IMG/VR virus record: IMGVR_UViG_3300044994_000386
Location: 1 to 64,000 of that record
Source: a virus
Length of the DNA: 64,000 nt
Strand: one strand, 5' to 3'
The position numbers and the translations under genes were made by a program. Below are positions 8,740-16,413 of this stretch, one piece after another. Each line of letters starts with the position of its first letter. The stretch's first letter is position 1. The notes beneath the pieces are model-generated. The model worked only from the letters and a program-made list of their open reading frames with translations, was not told where the DNA came from and searched no databases.

Positions 8740-9699
8740 TTAAATATCCTGCATCATTTCCCTAAATCTAAACTCATCTAGGGTTCCATCACTTCTCCAG
8801 ATTGAATAATCTTCTTGATTCTTAATGATGTGTTTAATCATAGTCAAATTATCAAAAATTAGTTCAGGAAGTGGATTACCATAGCAGTAGAAGTCACCAC
8901 CAACTTCTCTCGGAGCACCCTTTAATGAAGTTAATTGATTATCATTACAATAGAAGTCATAAGTGACTTCTATTGGAGCTCCCTCTAATGAAGTTAGTTG
9001 ATTATTATTACAGTAAAAACTACCACCGATTTCTCTCGGAGCACCCTCCAATGAAGTTAGCTGATTATTATCACAGTAAAAACTAACACCGATTTCTTTC
9101 GGAGCTCCCCGCAATGAAGTTAGTTGATTATTACTGCAGTGGAAATTGTCACCCACTTCTCTCGGAGCTCCCTCTAGTGAAGTTAATTGATTACTACTAC
9201 AGTGGAAATTACCACCTACTTCTCTTGGGTCTCCTTCCAGTGAAGTTAATTGATTATCATAACAGTAGAAATCGGTACCGACTTCTCTTGGTGATCCCTT
9301 TAATGAAAATAATTGATTACTAATACAAGAGAAACCACCACCCACTTCTTTTGGAGCTCCCTGCAGTGAAGTTAATTTGTTATTACTACAGTAGAAATCA
9401 CCACCCACTTCTTCCGGAGATCCTTCTAATGAAATTAATTGGTTACAATAACAATAGAAATTACCACCTACTTTTTTAGGAGCTCCTTTTAGTGTGGTCA
9501 ATTTGTTATGACTACAATAGAATCCACCACTTACTATACAGAACTCCAACGGTAATTCTAATAATTCCCTATCAGTTAAATTTACATCACCATCTACATC
9601 AATAGATCCATCCACATTTAGAGTATATTTTTCTATACCATATTGCTGGCAAATCTGATGAATTTTGTTAAATTTAGAGGATTCTAGTAAATATTTCAT
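8740..9699 (-). CDS. LRR-family protein, 11 repeats
   Basis: Predicted 319 aa (88 + 11 x 21). The beginning of the repeat domain (NLTDRELLELPLEFCIVSGG and the NKLTTLKGAPKKVGGNFYC repeat) matches the gene at 1257-1901, and its end matches the gene at 1926-3011. Several repeats are divergent, for example NQLFSLKGSPREVGTDFYC. The cap reads LIFDNLTMIKHIIKNQEDYSIW and ends MMQDI. Function unknown. Confidence 0.87.
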   Translation of the reverse strand: MKYLLESSKFNKIHQICQQYGIEKYTLNVDGSIDVDGDVNLTDRELLELPLEFCIVSGGFYCSHNKLTTLKGAPKKVGGNFYCYCNQLISLEGSPEEVGGDFYCSNNKLTSLQGAPKEVGGGFSCISNQLFSLKGSPREVGTDFYCYDNQLTSLEGDPREVGGNFHCSSNQLTSLEGAPREVGDNFHCSNNQLTSLRGAPKEIGVSFYCDNNQLTSLEGAPREIGGSFYCNNNQLTSLEGAPIEVTYDFYCNDNQLTSLKGAPREVGGDFYCYGNPLPELIFDNLTMIKHIIKNQEDYSIWRSDGTLDEFRFREMMQDI

Positions 9700-9724
9700 T
9701 TACATATTAAATTTAGAGTATATA

Positions 9725-10684
9725 TTAAATATCCCGCATCATTTCCCTAAATCTAAACTCATCTAGGGTTCCGTCGCTTCTCCAGATTGAATAATCTTCT
9801 TGATTTTTAATGATGTGTTTAATCATAGTCAAATTATCAAAAATTAGTTGAGGAAGTGGATTATCATAGCAGTAGAAGTTACCACCAACTTCTCTCGGAG
9901 CTCCCTCTAGTGAAGTTAATTTATTATCATAACAGTAGAAATTACCACCCACTTCTCTCGGAGCACCCCTCAATGAAGTTAATTGGTTATTATAGCAGTA
10001 GAAGCCACCACTGACTTCCTCCGGAGCCCCTCTCAATGAAGTTAATTTATTATTATGACAGTAGAAATGACCACCCACTTCTATCGGACCTCCCTCCAGT
10101 GAAGTTAATTGATTATAACCACAGTGGAAACTACTACCGACTACCTCTGGAGCTCCCCTCAATGAAGTTAATCGATTATAACAACAATAGAAAACACCAC
10201 CTACTTCTCTAGGAGCTCCCTCCAGTGTAGTTAATTGATTATTATTACAGTAGAAATTACCACCTACTTGTCTTGGAGCTCCCCTTAATGATGTTAATTG
10301 ATTATCATCACAGTAGAAACTACCACCAACTTCTTTCGGAGCCCCCTCCAGCGAAGTTAATTGATTATTACTACAAAAAAAGCCATCACCGACTTCCTCC
10401 GGAGCTCCTTCCAGTGAAATCAATTGATTGCTACCACAGTTGAAATCACCACCGACTTTTCTCGGTGAACATTCTAGTGAAGTTAATTGGTTACCATAGC
10501 AGCGGAAATCACCACTTACTATACCGAACTTAAGGGGTAATTCTGATAATCCCTTATTGGTTAAATTTACATCACCATCTACATCGATAGATCCATCCCC
10601 ATTTACAGTATAGTTTTTTATACCAAATTCCTTACAAATCTGGTCAATTTGGTTAAATATGGAGGATTCTAGTAGGTATTTCAT
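9725..10684 (-). CDS. LRR-family protein, 11 repeats (last intact copy)
   Basis: Predicted 319 aa (88 + 11 x 21), with the cap closely matching the preceding gene (LIFDNLTMIKHIIKNQEDYS). The leader is MKYLLESSIFNQIDQICKEF. Repeats include FYCCYNRL, FHCGYNQL and an aberrant NQLTSLECSPRKVGGDFNC where GAP is replaced by CSP. It is the most upstream intact cassette; beyond it only a decayed copy remains. Function unknown. Confidence 0.87.
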   Translation of the reverse strand: MKYLLESSIFNQIDQICKEFGIKNYTVNGDGSIDVDGDVNLTNKGLSELPLKFGIVSGDFRCYGNQLTSLECSPRKVGGDFNCGSNQLISLEGAPEEVGDGFFCSNNQLTSLEGAPKEVGGSFYCDDNQLTSLRGAPRQVGGNFYCNNNQLTTLEGAPREVGGVFYCCYNRLTSLRGAPEVVGSSFHCGYNQLTSLEGGPIEVGGHFYCHNNKLTSLRGAPEEVSGGFYCYNNQLTSLRGAPREVGGNFYCYDNKLTSLEGAPREVGGNFYCYDNPLPQLIFDNLTMIKHIIKNQEDYSIWRSDGTLDEFRFREMMRDI

Positions 10685-10713
10685 TAGGATACATATTAAA
10701 TTTATAGTATATA

Positions 10714-10985
10714 TTAAATATCCCGCATCAATTCTACAAATCTAAATCTAAACTCATCTAGGGTTCCATCCTTTCTCCAGATTGAATAATCTTCCTGATT
10801 TTTGATAATTTGTTTAATCATATACAAATTATCTAAAATTAGTTTAAGCAAGGGATTATCATAGCAACGGAAACCACAACAATCTCTTTTGGAGTTTCCT
10901 TTAATTAAGTTAATTTATTAAAATGACATAAGAAATCACCACCGACTTCTCTCGGAGCTCCCCTTAATGAAGTTAATTGATTATG
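10714..10985 (-). pseudogene. Truncated, decayed LRR-family gene at the array boundary
   Basis: The usual cassette end is recognisable: a TAA at 10714-10716, a cap related to EDYSIWRKDGTLDEFRF, and one or two LRR strands. The cap carries an insertion, the frame is damaged around 10880-10920, and the copy is truncated. Family similarity stops abruptly at about 10985 inside a repeat, where unrelated plus-strand coding remnants begin. This is the right-hand breakpoint of the array. Confidence 0.7.
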
Positions 10986-10987
10986 TC

Positions 10988-11395
10988 TCGTCAAAATGGA
11001 TAAAAGGTAGAACTAAAAATAAAAAATTTGGCGGTTATAATTTATCCGGTAAGGTTTGTTATTTTAATAAGTTGTTAAATAAAGAAAAATATTTTGAAAA
11101 CAGTGATATAATACCTGACGGGTAGATAAAGGGTAAATTGAAAAAAAAAAGACTTTGTTTTTATAATCCTAAATTAAATATAGAAAAATTATTTACAGAG
11201 GATTCACCAGAATTTAGATCTATTCGAGGTAGGTTACCTAAATTACCTTTTATTGAGGAGATTAAAGACATAAGTGAGTTTATAAGAATTTTTAGAAGTG
11301 ATGTGGATGAGGAATCCTTGATGTGGCATCGTGACCGTGAAGATGAAGCCACACATCAAATGAATCTTGAGATAAAAATTAAAAAATTATTTTAA
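10988..11395 (+). pseudogene. Remnant of a protein with IPDGWIKG-type repeats
   Basis: One plus-strand frame is open through 10988-11395 except for a TAG at 11123-11125. Before it the frame reads SSKWIKGRTKNKKFGGYNLS and ends DIIPDG. After the stop it reads IKGKLKKKRLCFYNPKLNIE. The TAG falls where the repeated pattern expects Trp (DG[W]IKG), so TGG to TAG is likely. Similar W-[IV]-K-G-R repeats occur in the tails of phage homing-type endonucleases. A TTG-started 85-aa frame (11138-11395) survives; its end contains WHRDRED, reminiscent of small phage cupin-like proteins. The 5' end is missing at the LRR boundary. Confidence 0.45.
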
Positions 11396-11439
11396 TATAT
11401 ACATAAAAAAATCTAAACAAATAAAATTCCATATAAAAT

Positions 11440-12192
11440 ATGAATAGAACATTAGCTGGAAAAAGAATCGAATTAATTAGAATGGAGGACCCATATACAA
11501 ACCTTAAAGAAGGTGATAAGGGTACTATTCAATTTATTGATGATATTGGACAAATTCATGTTAAATGGGATAATGGCTCGACTTTAGCTATCTCACCTGA
11601 GATCGATGAATTCAATATTATTGAAGAGTCTTTAAATAAACTGAGACATGTTAGACTATTTGAAGAGTTTATTTTAGGTTCAGATATTGGTTATATTAAT
11701 ACAAAAATGGAAGAGTTATCTGATCTAGTTGATTCAATTGATGATGAATTTATTTCTTTTGAGTGGTCACTGAATAATAATCTTTTAAATGTAACCCTGG
11801 AGATTAACCAAGAACAAATAATAATTAAATATGATATAGAAACCGGTAAATTAATTAGAAACATCAAAGGAAAACTTGATTCTGACCAATGTGATAATGT
11901 TGAAGAAGCTATGGATATTATTGAAGATTGTATTTACAATTTTTTGGGTGTTTCTGAGAGAGCAAAAACCAAAGGTGAAAAATATAAAGGTAAACACATA
12001 CCCGCTAAATATCTAACTAGTAAAAAAGATGCTATGAAAAAAGAAATTGAAGAGTTTCGCGGTAAGAAAAAATACAAAAAAGACTGGGAAGCTGATATAG
12101 ATAAAAGATCTGGTAAAAGAATTGAAACTAAAAAATCAGCCGCCACTAAAGCATATCATCGAATGTTTGAAAAAAAAAAATTAAAAATATGA
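11440..12192 (+). CDS. DUF4314-like domain protein with basic C-terminal tail
   Basis: Predicted 250 aa. Residues 1-60 (GKRIELIRMEDPYTNLKEGD, then IHVKWDNGSTLAISPEID) fit the DUF4314 family, a small beta-rich domain of unknown role. At about residue 68 comes RHVRLFEEFI, which looks like the capsid-targeting motif found at the N-terminus of other proteins here but lies internally. The last 75 residues are very Lys-rich (KGKHIPAKYLTSKKDAMKKE) and resemble small basic phage domains such as DUF5872; I am unsure of that match. It overlaps the next gene by 4 bp, implying coupled translation. A TTAATATATAC core lies about 45 bp upstream. Confidence 0.7.
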   Translation: MNRTLAGKRIELIRMEDPYTNLKEGDKGTIQFIDDIGQIHVKWDNGSTLAISPEIDEFNIIEESLNKLRHVRLFEEFILGSDIGYINTKMEELSDLVDSIDDEFISFEWSLNNNLLNVTLEINQEQIIIKYDIETGKLIRNIKGKLDSDQCDNVEEAMDIIEDCIYNFLGVSERAKTKGEKYKGKHIPAKYLTSKKDAMKKEIEEFRGKKKYKKDWEADIDKRSGKRIETKKSAATKAYHRMFEKKKLKI

Positions 12193-12749
12193 AATACTTA
12201 AAATTATTTGAAAACTTTAAACACGAAGACGTTGTTGCCGGTGATGAATATAATGAATTTGACGAAGACTCAAAAATTGATTTAACGATTGAATTAGAGT
12301 ATAAATTAAGGAATATGCCTCATGATTCTAAACTAACAGTAAATGATTTTATACAAGAATTTGGAATAGACCCAAAAGATATGACTAATTTTGGTTGGGC
12401 AGCAATTTTAAAAAATCGTAAAATTTACAAGGATATGTCAGATGAAGAATTTAATAAATTATATAATGAATATAAAAATTCAATGAATGAATCTAAAAAA
12501 TCTAATATAACTACTTCACTTAAAAAGAAATCTAAAGCATCTGGAATACCTATGAAAATTTTAAGAAAAGTATTCAATAAAGGAATGCAAGCTTGGAATG
12601 CTGGTCATAGACCAGGTGTGGCTCAACATCAGTGGGGAATGGGTCGTGTAAACTCATTCATAACTGGTGTTGGTGGTGCTAGAAAAGCCGATGCTGATTT
12701 ATGGGCTAAAGCCAAAGCTGCTAAATCAAGGTATAAGAAAAAGAAATAA
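12189..12749 (+). CDS. Putative internal (packaged) protein with DUF5824-like basic domain
   Basis: Predicted 186 aa. The N-terminus MKYLKLFENFK is one of the clearest matches to the recurring capsid-targeting-like leader and contains L-F-E. After an acidic middle segment, residues from about 115 on (GIPMKILRKVFNKGMQAWNA, then GHRPGVAQHQWGMGRVNSFI) form a conserved basic domain that I associate with DUF5824 of phages and giant viruses. The tail is Lys/Arg-rich. The start overlaps the stop of the preceding gene (ATGA). A role as a DNA-associated head protein is an inference. Confidence 0.7.
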   Translation: MKYLKLFENFKHEDVVAGDEYNEFDEDSKIDLTIELEYKLRNMPHDSKLTVNDFIQEFGIDPKDMTNFGWAAILKNRKIYKDMSDEEFNKLYNEYKNSMNESKKSNITTSLKKKSKASGIPMKILRKVFNKGMQAWNAGHRPGVAQHQWGMGRVNSFITGVGGARKADADLWAKAKAAKSRYKKKK

Positions 12750-12844
12750 TATATTAACCATCCTAAAAAAAAAATCAAATAACCTTTACAACAAATGAAA
12801 CAATTAGATTTAACAATTATTTTAATTTTAATTTTGTTCCTTAT

Positions 12845-13714
12845 TTAATAGTTTGTTATTATAAGGTGCTTAACTGAATTATCATATCTATTTTTAATAT
12901 TAGTTGAATACTTCAGATCATATTCATCTTTTATGAAATCTTTATATAATTCTGATGTAAAATCATCTTTGTTTATTATAACCATAACCTTTGCATTTTT
13001 AATACTTTTGAAGGTATTAAATAAATCTATTTGTTGATCTTTACCAAATACATTTTCATGTGAATATTCTTTAAATTCTCTTGTATAAGGTGGGTCTATA
13101 AAAATGAAAGTATTATCATCATCATTTTTAGTCATTACTTCTTTATATGAATCACAAAAAATATCAGTATTTCTTAATTTTTCTATATGCTCCTTTTTTA
13201 TATTTGGATTGAATGATTTATAATTACCATATGGTATATTGAATTCACCTTTTGAATTAAACCTTCTCATTCCATTAAATGCTAACTGATTTACTATTAG
13301 AAATCTAAATGCTCTATCTATATCGGATAGATTTTTCAATCCATCTTTTCTGTCTTTATTTCTCCACTCATAATATATAAGTCCTCTTTCTTTTTTTGCT
13401 TCTGATATAGTTAGTTTTTTCTCTTTTTCTTTTTTTGAGATCTCTGATATTTTATCAGAAAAAATTTTAGACATCTTTAATATTTCATCGGGGTTTTCTT
13501 TAAGAACTTTTAAAAAATTTATAAGTTCAGTGTCTATGTCATTTATAACATTTTTATTAGATTCTAAACTCCAATAAACCGCACCACCACCAAAAAACGG
13601 TTCAACAAATTTATAATCTTCATTATTTTTAACAAAATCTGGATAATATTTTGAAAAATTTTTTATTTCTTTTCGTTTACCACCTGTCCATTTATAAATC
13701 GGATCTAATTTCAT
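12845..13714 (-). CDS. dam: DNA adenine (N6) methyltransferase, Dam/D12 class
   Basis: Predicted 289 aa, the usual length for phage Dam enzymes, which transfer methyl from SAM to adenine N6, commonly in GATC. Motifs are in the correct order: YKWTGGKRKEI at residues 6-16, the SAM-binding FFGGGAVYW near 40, and the catalytic DPPY (FIDPPYTREF) near 208. NIPYGNYKSF in the middle matches the target-recognition region. In this context it probably protects phage DNA from restriction or marks it. The recognition site cannot be read from the sequence. It stands alone on the minus strand with its own upstream region. Confidence 0.9.
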   Translation of the reverse strand: MKLDPIYKWTGGKRKEIKNFSKYYPDFVKNNEDYKFVEPFFGGGAVYWSLESNKNVINDIDTELINFLKVLKENPDEILKMSKIFSDKISEISKKEKEKKLTISEAKKERGLIYYEWRNKDRKDGLKNLSDIDRAFRFLIVNQLAFNGMRRFNSKGEFNIPYGNYKSFNPNIKKEHIEKLRNTDIFCDSYKEVMTKNDDDNTFIFIDPPYTREFKEYSHENVFGKDQQIDLFNTFKSIKNAKVMVIINKDDFTSELYKDFIKDEYDLKYSTNIKNRYDNSVKHLIITNY

Positions 13715-13830
13715 AAATATCTTATATTAGTTTTAATTAAATGGTTTTAAAAAAAATAATCTACAAAAAAAAATTATATTATAAAAAATATCAATTATGT
13801 CGGAAGAATTTACCCTTTGAATGATAAAAT

Positions 13831-14976
13831 CTATTCTTTTTTGGAGTCGTAGTTTTCGTCATAGATTCTTACTATTTCATTAAATTCCTGTAGGACACCC
13901 ATTTTAATCTTTTCATCTGGATAACTTTGATTAGAAATATACTCACGAATCACATCTTTATATTCTAGTTCAATCTTTATTGATTGAGACAAATCAGAAG
14001 ATTCTTTGATGATTTCTAAAGTTGAATTAGTTTCTTCATCACTTAAATCTTTTAGTTTTTCATCTCGAATATCATCTATATAGTCAACCGAAGCAAAGTT
14101 ACCAGTCTCCAACATCAACTCCAATTTTCTTCTCAATTTACGATTACCGATAATTAAAGAATTAGAAATAAAAAGATCTATATAGTCTTTAGTAGAAACT
14201 TTGTCTAATTCTTCAATATGTTCTTCTTTAGTGATATAAAGTTTTCTAAATTTAGGTGAAATATTGTTAGGTATAAACTTCTCGGTTTCTTCTATGACAT
14301 CTAAAATGAAAATACCTTTTTGATTATTGATATCATTACGATCCATTTCATGAATAGAACCAACAAATGTAAAATTCTTATTAACTTGTTGAATATGAAT
14401 ATGTCCCGAATAAACGTGTTTATAACCTGAAAAGGCTTCTATATCAATTTTATCGTGATTTTTATGAGCTATTGAATTTAAGTGCATTTTAGCACCATTT
14501 AGATCAGAGTGACAAAAAAGATAATCACAACCTGAATATTTTTTTAAGATTTCAATTTGGTCTTTTCTTTTTTCGACCCAAGGAAGCATTAAGATAGATT
14601 TACCCATAAAATCAATCTTAGTAGGCTCTTCATAAACATTCACGTTAGGAATATACTTATAAAGTTTTACGGTATTGATATCATTAGAGCTTTTATTATA
14701 TAAATCGTGGTTGCCGATAATAACATGTACTTGACAAATTTGAGACATTCTTTCTAAAATAGACTGCGCATAGGTTAATATATTTATAGGCACTACGTTT
14801 CGATTATCAAAAAGGTCACCACAATGAACAATAATATCATTTTTAGTGAGTTCTTTTTTAAGAAGTGGAAATAAGAAATCTTCGAAGTATTCTTGAGAAA
14901 CTTTAAACCATTTATCAACTGAGTTTGGATAACCTAATCCTAAATGTGTATCACCAATAACTAAAATTTTAGACAT
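13831..14976 (-). CDS. 47: gp47-like SbcD/Mre11 recombination nuclease subunit
   Basis: Predicted 381 aa; T4 gp47 is 339 aa. It is the metallophosphoesterase subunit of the gp46/gp47 complex, which resects DNA ends for recombination-dependent replication. The five phosphoesterase motifs are present: GDTHLG (residues 8-13), HCGDLFDNR (about 51-59), IGNHDLY (about 92-98), CHSDLNG (about 150-156) and YSGHIHIQ (about 188-195). The C-terminal 130 residues would contact gp46. No gp46 gene is in the window. The ATG gives the family-typical start MSKILVIGDTHLG. Confidence 0.9.
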   Translation of the reverse strand: MSKILVIGDTHLGLGYPNSVDKWFKVSQEYFEDFLFPLLKKELTKNDIIVHCGDLFDNRNVVPINILTYAQSILERMSQICQVHVIIGNHDLYNKSSNDINTVKLYKYIPNVNVYEEPTKIDFMGKSILMLPWVEKRKDQIEILKKYSGCDYLFCHSDLNGAKMHLNSIAHKNHDKIDIEAFSGYKHVYSGHIHIQQVNKNFTFVGSIHEMDRNDINNQKGIFILDVIEETEKFIPNNISPKFRKLYITKEEHIEELDKVSTKDYIDLFISNSLIIGNRKLRRKLELMLETGNFASVDYIDDIRDEKLKDLSDEETNSTLEIIKESSDLSQSIKIELEYKDVIREYISNQSYPDEKIKMGVLQEFNEIVRIYDENYDSKKE

Positions 14977-15178
14977 TCATAAATATAATTTTTTTATTTA
15001 TATTAAATAAATACTCAAAAGTTATACTACATATTTAATTTCAGCATTTTCTAATAAAGCCCTTTTTTCGTTTCCTTTTGTTAATTTAATAAGTTAAATT
15101 ACAATTAGATTATTCTAAAAGAAAATCATAAAAATTATTATCGATTGAAAACTAATTAAAGTAACACTCAGTGATGTG

Positions 15179-15394
15179 ATGAAACATGTAGATAATTTTA
15201 TTGAAATTGATCCAAATCAAATTAAATATTTATTAATTGATACAAAAAAAGATCCTGTGAGAGTTGAAGCTGCTGATTATAAAAACTATCCAATTGTAAT
15301 AGATTCAAAAGCAGGTAAACCAATATCTATACTAGATGTACAACATCGTTTGGTCAAAGCATTACGTAATGTTAAAATAAAAGATCGAATTTAA
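15179..15394 (+). CDS. Small unknown protein
   Basis: Predicted 71 aa from the ATG at 15179; an in-frame GTG one codon earlier is possible. The sequence MKHVDNFIEIDPNQIKYLLI has no domain I recognise. Its first residues (M-K-H-V-x-x-F-I-E) resemble the recurring capsid-targeting-like leader, but the rest is short and globular-looking. The upstream 200 bp holds no gene. The bases 15076-15110 (TTTTG, about 19 bp, then TACAATTA) are a weak host-type promoter look-alike. Confidence 0.55.
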   Translation: MKHVDNFIEIDPNQIKYLLIDTKKDPVRVEAADYKNYPIVIDSKAGKPISILDVQHRLVKALRNVKIKDRI

Positions 15395-15496
15395 ATTTAG
15401 ATACTGCCCCTGTGAAATTTAAGTCTGTTTTTGATAAATAATTAGAAAAAAGTCAGATTTACTAATTAATATATATATAAAAATAATAAAAAGAAT

Positions 15497-16117
15497 ATGC
15501 CATTACCACATTTTACAAGATTATTAACAACCGGAAGTCCAGGTGGTCCCGGAACTAAGCCTCATGAGGCTGTATATTTGAATTTATTTGAGATTACTTT
15601 CATATTACCTACGATTCTACAAGCTCAGGGTAGAGATCCAATTTTAATGCTACAGAATGCGTTAAAAATTGATATAAGTCTAACAGAAGCAGATATAGGA
15701 GTACAGGAGCAAAGATTTAAGTACTCAACTCGAGCTTTCTTAACTACACCAACTAAGACTACAATTGAATTTAGTATACCATTTAACGTTAATGTTAATG
15801 ATGCTGGTTCAATGGAAATCTGGAACACATTAAAAGCTTGGTATGACTTAGTTTGGAACTCACAAAATGGTTCATTGCATTATAAGAGTGATATAATTGG
15901 CACTATCATCGTTAACCAACATGATAAAAAGGGTATTGTTTTAAGAAGGGTTACTTTCCAAAACTGCCAAATCAAGAAACTTGGTGGTATTTCTTTAGAT
16001 TGGACATCAAATGATATCTGGAAAGATGTTACTGCTGATTTCATAGCTGATTACTGGATTGATGAATACATAGATGGTAACTTCACAATTCAACCTCCTA
16101 TTATACCTGGTTATTAA
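15497..16117 (+). CDS. 19: Tail tube protein (T4 gp19-like)
   Basis: Predicted 206 aa; T4 gp19 is 163 aa. It forms the hexameric rings of the inner tail tube inside the contractile sheath. The family pattern is visible: an N-terminal FEITFILPTIL strand, a central segment with FKYSTRAFLTTPTKTTIEFS, then WNTLKAWYDLVW, LRRVTFQNCQIKKLGGISLD and a final acidic strand. A TTAATATATATA stretch about 20 bp upstream is the probable late promoter, and an intrinsic terminator follows at 16136-16167. The sheath gene lies nearby but on the opposite strand, unlike the usual T4 18-19 order. Confidence 0.8.
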   Translation: MPLPHFTRLLTTGSPGGPGTKPHEAVYLNLFEITFILPTILQAQGRDPILMLQNALKIDISLTEADIGVQEQRFKYSTRAFLTTPTKTTIEFSIPFNVNVNDAGSMEIWNTLKAWYDLVWNSQNGSLHYKSDIIGTIIVNQHDKKGIVLRRVTFQNCQIKKLGGISLDWTSNDIWKDVTADFIADYWIDEYIDGNFTIQPPIIPGY

Positions 16118-16135
16118 TATTTAAAAAATATAGAA

Positions 16136-16167
16136 TTAAAAAACCCACCATATAGTGGGTTTTTTTA
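16136..16167. terminator. Bidirectional intrinsic terminator
   Basis: The stem AAACCCAC / GTGGGTTT (16141-16148 and 16155-16162) is flanked by A and T runs. It sits between the convergent tail tube gene and the 82-aa gene, so it can serve both strands. Confidence 0.8.
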
Positions 16168-16413
16168 TTTGAACTTATTTATCATTCCTGACATCTGATT
16201 CATATAACTTGAAGGATTAAAATTAGGCATTGAACTCATTTGTTTTTCTTCTTCTTTTTTCTTTTGTTTTTCTTCTTCTTCAGCTAATTGATTAACTATT
16301 TTAATGTTTTCTTCTAGCATCCAGAAAGGCCACTCATCCATAGCCCATTCTTGAGTATGGTAATGTTTTTGTAAAAGTAGCTTATTCTTTAATAAACTGG
16401 TCAAAGGCATCAT
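16165..16413 (-). CDS. Small baseplate/tail assembly protein, unassigned
   Basis: Predicted 82 aa. A conserved-looking N-terminal half (KHYHTQEWAMDEWPFWMLEE) is followed by a charged Glu/Lys helix and a Met/Asn-rich tail. It starts inside the last 32 bp of the upstream gene in another frame, so translation is probably coupled. The pairing of a Cys-rich T4_baseplate-like protein with a small H-Y-H...W protein is common in myoviral baseplate-hub clusters, which makes an assembly chaperone plausible. A programmed frameshift joining the two genes would have to be +1, and I see no clear slippery site. Confidence 0.55.
   Translation of the reverse strand: MMPLTSLLKNKLLLQKHYHTQEWAMDEWPFWMLEENIKIVNQLAEEEEKQKKKEEEKQMSSMPNFNPSSYMNQMSGMINKFK

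Larger units (their letters stand above)
1..10985 (-). repeat. Tandem array of LRR gene cassettes built from 63-bp repeats
   Basis: The region is a head-to-tail array of paralogous genes on the minus strand. Each contains tandem 63-bp units coding for 21 residues with consensus NxLTSLxGAPxxVGxxFxC followed by two variable residues. Intact copies hold 14, 6, 13, 4, 12, 8, 10, 13, 6, 11 and 11 units in order from left to right, 108 in all. The flanks are nearly constant and the gaps between genes are only about 11-29 bp outside the decayed copies. The pattern points to repeated gene duplication plus unequal recombination. It is coding repeat sequence, not CRISPR or satellite DNA. Confidence 0.9.

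Noticed and set aside
1-10985. CRISPR-like or satellite interpretation of the regular repeats
   Set aside because: The units are coding, joined without spacers, variable in a codon-dependent way, and bounded by conserved start and end segments.
12795-12848. 17-residue hydrophobic open frame (MKQLDLTIILILILFLI)
   Set aside because: It overlaps the end of the Dam gene, has no promoter, and such runs are expected by chance in DNA of this composition.
16382-16413. Programmed frameshift between the Cys-rich baseplate protein and the 82-aa protein
   Set aside because: The relative frame would need +1 slippage and no slippery sequence or stimulatory structure was evident; simple translational coupling explains the overlap.
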